From NCBI GenBank assembly GCA_049414205.1, contig JBMSGE010000037.1, positions 1 to 11,757 of the forward strand: a DNA stretch of 11,757 nucleotides. The letters run 5' to 3'. The notes beneath the pieces are model-generated. The model saw nothing but the letters and a program-made list of their open reading frames with translations. It ran no database searches and was not told the origin of the DNA. Below, piece after piece: positions 1-5,952 of this stretch. This DNA is from Nitrosomaritimum sp049414205 (GTDB lineage: Archaea > Thermoproteota > Nitrososphaeria > Nitrososphaerales > Nitrosopumilaceae). Positions within the stretch are counted from its first letter, which is position 1. Every line of letters begins with the position of its first letter. Position numbers and translations under genes: made by a program.

Positions 1-7
1 TTACAAA

Positions 8-943
8 CTATTTTTGAGAATTTCCTTCAGACTCTAGTCTTTTCAATCTTCTAGATTCTATTAAAATCACAATCAAGAGGAAAACGAAGAGCCATGGCAA
101 AAACATTATTTCTCCTGCGACCGAATGGAATTCTTCCCATTTTTCCGCATTAGTTGTGACTTTTAGAGCATACCAAGACAAGGAGAATATTCTAATCATA
201 TTCACCACTATTGTGCCTACTATTCCAATAACAAAGTAAATTGATTTTCTTTTTCTTGCAATATTCATTTTTAGCAAAAATGCACCCATCACCAAAGAAT
301 AGATGATCACACTATGAACTCCAGCTGAAGGCCAAAACACCTGAAGAACCATTGAGCCATAATCGCCTTTAAGGAACATGATGTTATCACGTGCAGTTGC
401 AGTTCCTAGATCAAAGACTCCAATTAACCAAACATTTGCCTGTACTAGGTACGGAACGACATATTGTAAAGGTCCCAAAGTATCATAGGGGAAAAATGCA
501 TCAAGTGAAAGAATTATTGCACTACCTCCCAAAAAGATTGGACCTGCAGGTGCAATTCTAATCCATCTTTTTCCAAAAAATATCGTAAGTGCGGCCATTA
601 CAAAAATAGCCATAATAATAAAGTCCCACATCCAAGTCCATGAATAAATTAATTGTACATTATACTGCTCAGCAGAATTTAGAATATAATCTCTAAGACC
701 ATTTTCCAAAGCAACAAGATAAGCTATTGTTAAAATTGCCAACGGGATTACTGCCAACAGGCGTTTTGATGAAATCACAATTTTCAATCCTACAGTTTCT
801 GCAATGATAAATGCCAAAGCAAAGAGGAATCCACCTCGTCCTTGATTCCAGCTTAAACTAAAACTATCAGGAAAAACAGCAAGGGCAAACAAAATAGGGC
901 TAGAAATTATCGCAATGCCGATATAGAGATTTTTGTTTTCCAC
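8..943 (-). CDS. Archaeosortase/exosortase-family membrane protein with Ser in place of the catalytic Cys (thaumarchaeosortase-like)
   Basis: A 311-residue polytopic membrane protein with about eight hydrophobic segments. Near the C-terminus it carries the three-part exosortase/archaeosortase signature: PSAGVHS at 205-211, NMIR at 248-251 and FHSVAG at 272-277. In the family these supply a catalytic Cys, an Arg and a His, and the enzyme is thought to cut C-terminal sorting signals of exported proteins and transfer the product to a membrane anchor. Here Arg251 and His273 are present, but the Cys position (aligned with ACxGxxS) is Ser206. I recall an archaeal subfamily called thaumarchaeosortase with this change; this is from memory, not a search. 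The start is GTG at 943: the next in-frame codons upstream reach a stop at once, and a TATA-like box lies 28 bp away. No protein in the window has a C-terminal helix plus basic tail that would mark it as a target. Family assignment is strong; enzymatic activity is inference. Confidence 0.82.
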   Translation of the reverse strand: MENKNLYIGIAIISSPILFALAVFPDSFSLSWNQGRGGFLFALAFIIAETVGLKIVISSKRLLAVIPLAILTIAYLVALENGLRDYILNSAEQYNVQLIYSWTWMWDFIIMAIFVMAALTIFFGKRWIRIAPAGPIFLGGSAIILSLDAFFPYDTLGPLQYVVPYLVQANVWLIGVFDLGTATARDNIMFLKGDYGSMVLQVFWPSAGVHSVIIYSLVMGAFLLKMNIARKRKSIYFVIGIVGTIVVNMIRIFSLSWYALKVTTNAEKWEEFHSVAGEIMFLPWLFVFLLIVILIESRRLKRLESEGNSQK

Positions 944-966
944 TATGTTTTACCAAAAAAGTGGCC

Positions 967-975
967 AATAAATAT
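967..975 (-). promoter_or_regulatory. TATA-like box for the archaeosortase-like gene
   Basis: An AT-only stretch (ATATTTATT on the minus strand) is centred about 28 bp upstream of the GTG start at 943. With archaeal TATA-to-start spacing this implies a leaderless or nearly leaderless transcript. It rests on position and composition only. Confidence 0.45.
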
Positions 976-987
976 CTCAAGCTAATC

Positions 988-1134
988 TTAGTTAGAAATA
1001 AAGAATTTTTCGGGACATTTTACATGCTCATAATAAGGAGTTGATGGTAAATCCTCAATGAAAAATAAAGTGATTGCGTACTTTTCAGCCTTGAATATAG
1101 GCTTACTGCATTTTTTGCACATCATTCCACCCAT
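988..1134 (-). CDS. Tiny putative zinc-binding protein (48 residues, CxxC...HxxC)
   Basis: A short reading frame in the gap between nre and the archaeosortase-like gene encodes 48 residues. It has Cys6-x2-Cys9 near the N-terminus and His37-x2-Cys40 near the C-terminus, a spacing compatible with one Zn ion in a small ribbon or treble-clef fold. Between them lie a basic patch and a hydrophobic strand (YAITLFFIED). The start is taken as ATG at 1134; ATG codons at 1125 and 1122 are alternatives that keep all four ligands. No other ATG, GTG or TTG occurs upstream before the stop. It lies 57 bp downstream of nre on the same strand, so co-transcription is possible. Small zinc proteins of this kind are common in these archaea and often missed by gene callers. 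No function can be assigned, and because of its length it could be spurious. Confidence 0.5.
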   Translation of the reverse strand: MGGMMCKKCSKPIFKAEKYAITLFFIEDLPSTPYYEHVKCPEKFFISN

Positions 1135-1191
1135 GAGTAATTTAGAGGAAAATTCTACTTTACAAGGTGGAAGTAATATTATGAAATAACC

Positions 1192-2346
1192 TTACAAGAA
1201 ATCAGAGAGTGTTTTTTGCCTCATTAATTTTACGATATTCCCATGAGAAATCCATTCAGAGGTACTAATACTAGTATGATTTGAAGCAACAAGTAAGGAA
1301 TTGTCAAAATTATCCGCAAGACGGGGTTTGGTCTTCATTGCCTCTCGGATTCCTTCCCTTACCTGCCAAACACCTACAGGAATAGCATATTCGGGCCGTA
1401 TTTCTCTGAGAATTAAAACTCCAGCCTGGATTTGATTTTTTGATAGATATTCAGCAACTGCTAATTTTGCAGAAAAGTATGCACCAGCAATAGCTGGAGG
1501 ATGATCAATTCCGCGTGCATCCTCATGATCGGATCCAAAACCCAAAATTCCATTTGAATACCATGCCTCAATCATTTCAAAAATCCATCTGTGAGGAAAT
1601 AACACAATAGAAAAAACATTACCTAGATGCGCATAAGAAAAAATTTTACAAGAATCTATTAAATCAAAATCCAATATTTCTTCCACTAAGGAATTTGAAA
1701 TTATATCATCAGTTGCAGTGATGCTCCATTTTGTTGGTACTAATTTTCTATCTTTTCCCAACATTCCAATACTGAAGCATTTTTGAATTTTTGAAATCTC
1801 AATTCCTGAATTATACAAATTCAAAACTGCATCTTTTGCTTTCAAATCTTTATCATAAAATATTTTTTCAATCGGTTTAGTAGCAGAGGATGAAGAAAAT
1901 TTTGATTTTTTTATTTCTCCTATAGGCCCATAAGGAGCACTCTCTCCATCGATGGAGATATTTTTTGCAGATTTATGAAATTCTAAATCAGAGTCTATAG
2001 GTTTAGAAGACATTGCAACCTCTTGTAGGTTTTCTATGTATCTGCCTTCAGTTGCATTAATTGAGATTTTTTGAACTCCACGAATTAAATTTAATCTAAA
2101 GTTAACTATATCCTCTAAAGATTTGCCAATCCATTTTTCGGGATTGTCAAGTAAACTAGTATCCCCATGAATTGGGGGAACCATAGGACCTACCTGTACT
2201 TTAGGATAATTGTACGACCCTACAAAAATTGATGGAGGACTTGTTCCACTTACAGTGTCTGAGGAAAACAAATTTGCATATTTTGATAAATTCTCATGCC
2301 ATTTTGTCAAAATCGATCTGCGAATATCTTGAGAATTAGAAGACAT
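1192..2346 (-). CDS. nre: Archaeal Nre-family DNA repair protein with C-terminal PCNA-interaction motif
   Basis: A 384-residue protein of the archaeal Nre family, members of which take part in repair of DNA damage (shown genetically in haloarchaea) and bind the PCNA sliding clamp. Family landmarks are the N-terminal block SPPSIFVGSYNYPKV (36-50) followed by QVGPMVPP, and the conserved C-terminal block at 314-337 with REIRPEY and GVWQVREG. The last eight residues, QKTLSDFL (377-384), match the PIP-box pattern Qxx(L/I)xxF(F/L), placed at the extreme C-terminus as in other Nre proteins. Some family members carry an N-terminal zinc ribbon; here there is no CxxC pair before residue 100, so this form lacks it. 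The ATG at 2346 lies 28 bp from a TATA-like box with no Shine-Dalgarno sequence. The gene is divergent from the cobalamin-binding protein gene. The biochemical activity of Nre is not established. Confidence 0.92.
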   Translation of the reverse strand: MSSNSQDIRRSILTKWHENLSKYANLFSSDTVSGTSPPSIFVGSYNYPKVQVGPMVPPIHGDTSLLDNPEKWIGKSLEDIVNFRLNLIRGVQKISINATEGRYIENLQEVAMSSKPIDSDLEFHKSAKNISIDGESAPYGPIGEIKKSKFSSSSATKPIEKIFYDKDLKAKDAVLNLYNSGIEISKIQKCFSIGMLGKDRKLVPTKWSITATDDIISNSLVEEILDFDLIDSCKIFSYAHLGNVFSIVLFPHRWIFEMIEAWYSNGILGFGSDHEDARGIDHPPAIAGAYFSAKLAVAEYLSKNQIQAGVLILREIRPEYAIPVGVWQVREGIREAMKTKPRLADNFDNSLLVASNHTSISTSEWISHGNIVKLMRQKTLSDFL

Positions 2347-2370
2347 TGGGTGTTGTGCGTGATTTTTACC

Positions 2371-2378
2371 TATTAAAG
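2371..2378 (-). promoter_or_regulatory. TATA-like box for nre
   Basis: CTTTAATA on the minus strand is centred about 28 bp upstream of the nre ATG at 2346, and the leader has no Shine-Dalgarno-like sequence. This fits a leaderless transcript. The remaining part of the 94-bp divergent gap (2379-2440) is AT-rich and presumably holds the opposing promoter, but I see only a weak candidate there (AAATAAT near 2410). Confidence 0.5.
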
Positions 2379-2440
2379 TGACTAATTTTCAAAATTAACT
2401 AAAAGCAAATAATGCATTCAAGACCACCAAAAATAAAGAG

Positions 2441-3379
2441 ATGACTATCCAAAGAATTGTTTCATTTTTACCGAGTGCAACTGAATTAATTTATGAATTA
2501 GGAGAGGAAGATCTGCTTTATGGAGTCACTCATGAATGCAAATACCCAACTGAAGCTCAGAGAAAACCCCAAGTAATTAGTTCTGTAATAGATTCTGAAG
2601 TATTATCCAGTAGTGAGATCAACAATACAACATGTAAATTATTACAAGATGGAAAAGATATTTTTATTTTGAATGAAGTGAATTTGAAAAATGCTAATCC
2701 AGATCTCATAATAACTCAAGAAACATGTGAAGTTTGTGCAGCATATACAAATCAAACCACAAAAGCTATTGAAATTCTAAAGAAAAAGCCAATGATTCAT
2801 TCGATGGATCCACATAGTTTAGAAGAAATTTTGTCATCGGTAATTGAGATAGGAAAAATTCTTGAGAAACAAGAAAAAGCCAATGAAATTAAAACCCTGT
2901 TATCGAAAAAAATTGAAAACATCAGTAAGTCTCCAAAATCAAAAAAACCCAAGGTCTTAGCAATAGAATGGATTGAGCCTTTTTTTACTGCAGGTCATTG
3001 GATACCAGAAATGATTGAAATTGCAGGAGGGGAAAATCTCATTAGTAAAAGAAGAGAGCATTCTAGAAAAATTACAATGCAAGAGATAACTGAATCAAAT
3101 CCAGAAATCATTATCCTTATGCCATGTGGATTTAACACTCAGCGAACTGTAGATGAATACAATGATATTTTAAGAAAAAATCCAGAATGGAATGAGTTAA
3201 CGGCCGTAAAAAATGAGAGTGTTTTTGCAGTTGATGCAAATTCATTTTTCAGTAAGCCAAGTATTAGAACAGTTACAGGACTAGAAATACTAGCAAAAAT
3301 TATCCATCCTTCAAATTTTAAAAACATGGTAATTCCAGAAGAGTCATGTTCTAAAATTTCAGCCTCTACTGGGGTTTGA
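2441..3379 (+). CDS. Cobalamin-binding, BtuF-like substrate-binding-fold protein without signal peptide
   Basis: A 312-residue protein of the BtuF/TroA-like (COG0614-type) helical-backbone binding-protein family. Diagnostic blocks are VSFLPSATELIYELG (7-21), GVTHECKYP (28-36), QETCEVCA (93-100), WIEPFFTAGHWIPEMIEIAGG (177-197), LMPCGF (226-231) and AVDANSFFSKP (263-273). These match the subfamily usually annotated as cobalamin-binding proteins. The protein starts directly with the first beta strand of the fold, with no signal peptide, lipobox or transmembrane segment, so it should be cytoplasmic unless the start is wrong; the ATG at 2441 leaves no upstream room for a leader. No ABC permease or ATPase gene is nearby. 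It may bind a corrinoid or related ligand inside the cell instead of delivering it to a transporter; the ligand is inferred from family naming. Its 3' end overlaps the convergent membrane protein gene by 14 bp. Confidence 0.82.
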   Translation: MTIQRIVSFLPSATELIYELGEEDLLYGVTHECKYPTEAQRKPQVISSVIDSEVLSSSEINNTTCKLLQDGKDIFILNEVNLKNANPDLIITQETCEVCAAYTNQTTKAIEILKKKPMIHSMDPHSLEEILSSVIEIGKILEKQEKANEIKTLLSKKIENISKSPKSKKPKVLAIEWIEPFFTAGHWIPEMIEIAGGENLISKRREHSRKITMQEITESNPEIIILMPCGFNTQRTVDEYNDILRKNPEWNELTAVKNESVFAVDANSFFSKPSIRTVTGLEILAKIIHPSNFKNMVIPEESCSKISASTGV

Positions 3380-3848
3380 GTTTACATTCAACTTTAAGGG
3401 ATCTGACTGTAGTGTAGTAAGTAATGGCCAAAAGTCCAATTGCAGCAAGTCTGATTGGTATCTCATAGTTTGTAAGAAACGTCAACGAGGTGGCACCTAA
3501 ACTACCAAAAGTAGAGATTACTGCAAACCCTATCGGCCCGCAACTGCAAGCTCCTGCAGCAGCTCCAATGAAAGAGCCAAACACACTACCTCCAATTTTC
3601 TTAGTAGAGTTTTTCAAGATGTTAATTCTATAAACATTCATTGGCAGAACCAAGGCGGACAGACCAGACAAAATAATAATTAAAGACAATCCAAACTCTG
3701 TTCCCTTTGGAATATGACCTGTAACATATGGTTCTAGAAAAATATATTCAGATAAAATAAGCAATCCTACCAACATCGACACAAAAATCCCTACACCCAA
3801 AAGAGAATACCTCCAATTTGAAAAAACAAGTTTTAGGGTGTGAACCAA
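3366..3848 (-). CDS. Four-helix membrane protein with Cys-Ser-Cys motif, likely redox partner of the upstream DsbA-like protein
   Basis: A 160-residue integral membrane protein with hydrophobic segments at about 14-36, 53-75, 88-115 and 131-148. The third segment is Gly/Ala-rich and contains GACSCGPIGFA, with Cys101 and Cys103 separated by one residue; a third Cys is at 155 near the C-terminus. I do not recognise a named family; it is neither VKOR nor DsbB by motif. The start is TTG at 3848, one base after the DsbA-like stop; an in-frame TGA lies three codons upstream, and the next ATG (residue 25) would cut the first helix. The one-base spacing implies translation from the same transcript as the DsbA-like gene. 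The context suggests a membrane electron-transfer partner that re-oxidises or reduces the thioredoxin-fold protein, but a metal-binding role for the CSC motif is also possible. The function is inference. Confidence 0.8.
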   Translation of the reverse strand: MVHTLKLVFSNWRYSLLGVGIFVSMLVGLLILSEYIFLEPYVTGHIPKGTEFGLSLIIILSGLSALVLPMNVYRINILKNSTKKIGGSVFGSFIGAAAGACSCGPIGFAVISTFGSLGATSLTFLTNYEIPIRLAAIGLLAITYYTTVRSLKVECKLKPQ

Positions 3849-3849
3849 A

Positions 3850-4515
3850 CTAGATCATGTTATCCATTATTTGTTTGAAAGTACTGTATGGTTGACCGCC
3901 TTGAAACTGTTCTTGTTGATTTTCAGGTCCTACAATTACAAATGTTGGAGTAGCTCTTGCACCATGTTTTTTTGCTTGAGATATATTGTATTTGACACGA
4001 TCAGAGTATTTCCCCGAATCAAGACAGCTCTCAAACAATTCCATATCAAGTCCTAAACTAAATGCAAAGGCCTTCAGTCTTTCTGAATTAGCCCAACCTC
4101 CATCTATTTTAGATTCTTGAGAATTATACAAAATATCATGATAGTCCCAATATCTTCCCTGATCTTCTGCACAGTAGGTGGCCTGGGATGCAGGAGAAGA
4201 ATCACGTCCTAAAAATGCAAGGTCAACAAATACAAGATTAGCTTTTCCTGTTGCAATGTAATTGTCATAAATTGCTGGTTTGTGATTATGAAACCAATTA
4301 TAACATGCATGACACTGATAATCCCCAAATTCTATAATCGTGATTGGGGCATCAGGATCACCTAAAATTGGAGAACCCATTGCAGTAGATACAGTTCCAT
4401 GAGTTTGTCCCATATCCAGGTTCATGTTTTCCGAAGAAGATGAAGAATAGGATGCCACAATTCCAATGGCAATAATAGCTGCTATGACACCAATTACAAT
4501 GCCTTTCTTTTTCAT
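3850..4515 (-). CDS. Membrane-anchored DsbA-like thiol:disulfide oxidoreductase
   Basis: A 221-residue protein from the chosen ATG at 4515. It has a basic N-terminus followed by a hydrophobic helix at 5-23 that serves as signal or membrane anchor, a Ser-rich linker, and a DsbA/thioredoxin_4-type domain from about residue 45. The active site is Cys68-His-Ala-Cys71 in GDYQCHACYNW, and the cis-Pro loop is RATPTF with Pro190. A second Cys pair, Cys115 and Cys164, lies in the helical insertion and may form a structural disulfide. The domain would act outside the membrane, forming or isomerising disulfides in exported proteins. A TTG at 4530 could extend it by five residues, but the TATA-like box at 4537-4542 is 25 bp from the ATG and places the transcript start there. 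The CSC membrane protein follows after one base, and a C2H2 zinc-finger gene precedes it. Confidence 0.9.
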   Translation of the reverse strand: MKKKGIVIGVIAAIIAIGIVASYSSSSSENMNLDMGQTHGTVSTAMGSPILGDPDAPITIIEFGDYQCHACYNWFHNHKPAIYDNYIATGKANLVFVDLAFLGRDSSPASQATYCAEDQGRYWDYHDILYNSQESKIDGGWANSERLKAFAFSLGLDMELFESCLDSGKYSDRVKYNISQAKKHGARATPTFVIVGPENQQEQFQGGQPYSTFKQIMDNMI

Positions 4516-4535
4516 AAGAAAGTTGGTCAAAAATT

Positions 4536-4544
4536 GTTTAAAAA
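4536..4544 (-). promoter_or_regulatory. TATA-like box for the DsbA-like gene
   Basis: TTTTTAAAC on the minus strand has its TTTAAA core (4537-4542) centred 24.5 bp upstream of the ATG at 4515. This supports ATG 4515 over TTG 4530 as the start and suggests the DsbA-like gene and its membrane partner have their own leaderless promoter. The box partly lies in the 16-base gap after the zinc-finger gene's stop codon. Confidence 0.5.
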
Positions 4545-4546
4545 AC

Positions 4547-4744
4547 TTATTCCAAATTACTATGAGGTTTTCGTCTAAACAGGTTCACAAATTTTGAAAT
4601 TGCGGTATCTATAGGGCATTCCTCACATTCAATACCAGAAGAGTGGGCATCAACGTGTTTTTCAAATCTTTCTCGAGATTCAAAGATGAGATCACATTTA
4701 CTACAATAAACTTTGGTGACATTATGCTTTTTTTCGATGTCCAC
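4547..4744 (-). CDS. Small C2H2 zinc-finger protein (65 residues) with an extra CxxC
   Basis: A 65-residue protein with one classical C2H2 finger: Cys14-x2-Cys17-x12-His30-x3-His34, including Phe21 and Phe27 at positions typical of the hydrophobic core. A second pair, Cys40-x2-Cys43, follows directly, and the C-terminal tail is basic (NLFRRKPH). The start is GTG at 4744, the only in-frame start before an upstream TGA. It lies 25.5 bp from the centre of the palindromic TATA box shared with the divergent gene at 4795. Single C2H2 fingers in archaea are thought to act as small DNA- or protein-binding factors, some as transcription regulators. The target here is unknown; the DsbA-like pair downstream is one candidate only because of proximity. 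Thiol redox sensing is speculation. Confidence 0.8.
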   Translation of the reverse strand: MDIEKKHNVTKVYCSKCDLIFESRERFEKHVDAHSSGIECEECPIDTAISKFVNLFRRKPHSNLE

Positions 4745-4764
4745 GAATCTTCATAGTGATTAGT

Positions 4765-4774
4765 CCTTATAAAG
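4765..4774. promoter_or_regulatory. Palindromic TATA box placed symmetrically between two divergent starts
   Basis: The core TTATAA (4767-4772) is a perfect palindrome. Its centre, 4769.5, is 25.5 bp from the first base of the GTG at 4744 (minus) and 25.5 bp from the first base of the ATG at 4795 (plus). That is the usual TATA-to-start distance of archaeal leaderless genes, so one TBP site could serve both directions. The 50-bp gap has no room for a second clear box. The spacing is seen directly; bidirectional use is inference. Confidence 0.6.
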
Positions 4775-4794
4775 ATCCTGTTGAAATTCAACAC

Positions 4795-5100
4795 ATGAAA
4801 AAATTTGTAGATAAGATCGTAACAGGTTTTTTTGTTTTCTTTTTTGGCATACTATGGTTTTGCAGCACACAATACTATGTTAAACCAAAAACACATCAAG
4901 TTGCAATTTATGATGTGTATGGAAAAGAAATAAGTCAAAATCAAATACGGACTAAATTTTCTACATTAGAAGTAGCTCAAAGCTATATCAAAGAATATCA
5001 AAATACTTTTCCTCATCTGAGTTTTTCAATTAAATCCGAATTTCCAGAAATGAGAAGAAGAGTGATGTTCAGTAGAATTTTGAAAAGAGATCACAAATAA
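4795..5100 (+). CDS. Small single-span membrane protein of unknown function
   Basis: A 101-residue protein with one hydrophobic helix at about 9-25 (IVTGFFVFFFGILWF) after a short basic N-terminus. A soluble domain of about 75 residues follows, with alternating short strands and a helix (LEVAQSYIKEYQNTF), and the C-terminus is basic (EMRRRVMFSRILKRDHK). Few charged residues lie between the helix and residue 45. The ATG at 4795 was chosen over an in-frame ATG at 4756 because it starts 25.5 bp from the TATA palindrome and gives a sensible N-in anchor; the upstream ATG lies before the promoter core. I recognise no family. It shares its promoter region with the divergent C2H2 gene, and its 3' end overlaps the convergent second C2H2 gene by 10 bp. 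It is probably a conserved hypothetical protein of the lineage, but this cannot be tested here. Confidence 0.72.
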   Translation: MKKFVDKIVTGFFVFFFGILWFCSTQYYVKPKTHQVAIYDVYGKEISQNQIRTKFSTLEVAQSYIKEYQNTFPHLSFSIKSEFPEMRRRVMFSRILKRDHK

Positions 5101-5459
5101 TGTATTTTCATGTGTGCTTGGTGTTCAACTTCAAATCGAGTCACAAAACCGCAATGAGTGCATGAAAACATATCAGGTTGTGGTTGCTGATCACGCTCAA
5201 TTGTTTTACCAGAAATAGACCTTATACTTACAATATCATTTGTCGAGATCACAGCAAAATTATGGTTCTCACCTATAGATTCTAAGAATTCTTTGATAGA
5301 TGTTATTACAACTGTTTTGTCAATTGTTTCGTCATCCTCTATAGCAGATAAGATGAATTCATGGTTTTTTAGTGTAGGAATGGCTGCTACTTGGTCAGAC
5401 ACGTACACTAGTAATTCGTTTTTGATGGATTCAACATCTCTACAATCAATAGTAATCAT
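5091..5459 (-). CDS. C2H2 zinc-finger protein with N-terminal alpha/beta domain (122 residues)
   Basis: A 122-residue protein. Residues 1-85 form an alpha/beta domain with strands near 2-5, 67-72 and 76-82 and helices near 8-25 and 51-62, of no family I recognise. After a Gln/Pro linker (RDQQPQPD, 89-96) comes a canonical C2H2 finger, Cys100-x2-Cys103-x12-His116-x3-His120, ending two residues before the stop. The open frame continues upstream to 5621, but the ATG at 5459 was chosen because a TATA-like box lies 25.5 bp away and the extension overlaps the divergent gene at 5546. The terminal finger suggests binding of nucleic acid or a protein partner. It is the second C2H2 protein within 1 kb, with the same finger spacing as the 65-residue one but a different flanking domain. 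Confidence 0.8.
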   Translation of the reverse strand: MITIDCRDVESIKNELLVYVSDQVAAIPTLKNHEFILSAIEDDETIDKTVVITSIKEFLESIGENHNFAVISTNDIVSIRSISGKTIERDQQPQPDMFSCTHCGFVTRFEVEHQAHMKIHYL

Positions 5460-5480
5460 AAATTTTTGATAAAATTTTAC

Positions 5481-5488
5481 ATATTTTA
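5481..5488 (-). promoter_or_regulatory. TATA-like box for the 122-residue C2H2 gene
   Basis: TAAAATAT on the minus strand is centred 25.5 bp upstream of the ATG at 5459. No Shine-Dalgarno-like sequence precedes that ATG, which fits a leaderless transcript and supports the shorter start. Confidence 0.5.
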
Positions 5489-5545
5489 GTTTAACAAAAA
5501 TTTGAAAATGATTATTATGTATTGAATTTATTTTATTTTTCATAC

Positions 5546-5926
5546 ATGAGAGATTCTGAAACCTTTGGAATTGAAAAAGGTCACGGAGAAGAAGTAGTTG
5601 CCTGGCTAAATGAGCAATCAAAAAATGGTAAATTCGAAGCCAGGTTATATGGATATTCTGTGGCTACAAAAAATTTTGGAGAGTTTGAGTTATTCTCATG
5701 GAGGGGAGAAGTACATCTTGCACGGAAGTTAATTATCAAAGCAAGTAGGAGATTTAAAATTAAAGTTATCGAAGGAGGGTACAAACCCTCAGAAAGAGTA
5801 TTTCGAATGAAGAAATTTGATTATGCCAAGGTAAGAAAAGGAGATAAAATGATAGGGCAAATTGAATTTGAAGTGTCAAGATTTGGAAATGACCAATGGG
5901 AAATAAAAAATGAAGAAAGACATTAA
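5546..5926 (+). CDS. Basic soluble protein of unknown function (126 residues)
   Basis: A 126-residue protein from ATG 5546; a TTG at 5522 would add the hydrophobic residues MNLFYFSY and cannot be excluded. It has no signal peptide, transmembrane helix or Cys. The central part is rich in basic and aromatic residues (FELFSWRGEVHLARKLIIKASRRF, beginning at about residue 48), followed by a Lys/Arg-rich segment and an acidic C-terminal half (QIEFEVSRFGNDQWEIKNEE). The pattern looks like a small alpha/beta or beta-barrel domain, and the basic patch could bind nucleic acid, but I recognise no family. It is divergent from the 122-residue C2H2 gene across an 86-bp gap and ends 26 bp before the dehydrogenase gene on the same strand, which has its own TATA candidate overlapping this gene's stop codon. 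Confidence 0.68.
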   Translation: MRDSETFGIEKGHGEEVVAWLNEQSKNGKFEARLYGYSVATKNFGEFELFSWRGEVHLARKLIIKASRRFKIKVIEGGYKPSERVFRMKKFDYAKVRKGDKMIGQIEFEVSRFGNDQWEIKNEERH

Positions 5927-5928
5927 AG
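5921..5928 (+). promoter_or_regulatory. Possible TATA-like box for the beta-hydroxyacid dehydrogenase gene
   Basis: CATTAAAG overlaps the preceding gene's TAA stop and is centred about 28 bp upstream of the ATG at 5953. It would let the dehydrogenase be transcribed on its own, although read-through from the preceding gene is equally possible. Confidence 0.35.
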
Positions 5929-5952
5929 ATTGCAAAAATCTTGTTTAATGAA

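Noticed and set aside
4609..4794. Minus-strand open frame beside the 65-residue C2H2 gene
   Set aside because: It overlaps the C2H2 gene in another frame, starts upstream of the promoter core and has no recognisable motif; the C2H2 frame carries a complete finger and the correctly spaced start.
5460..5621. Upstream extension of the 122-residue C2H2 protein
   Set aside because: The added residues are low-complexity, run antisense through the gene at 5546, and bypass an ATG with a well-spaced TATA box.
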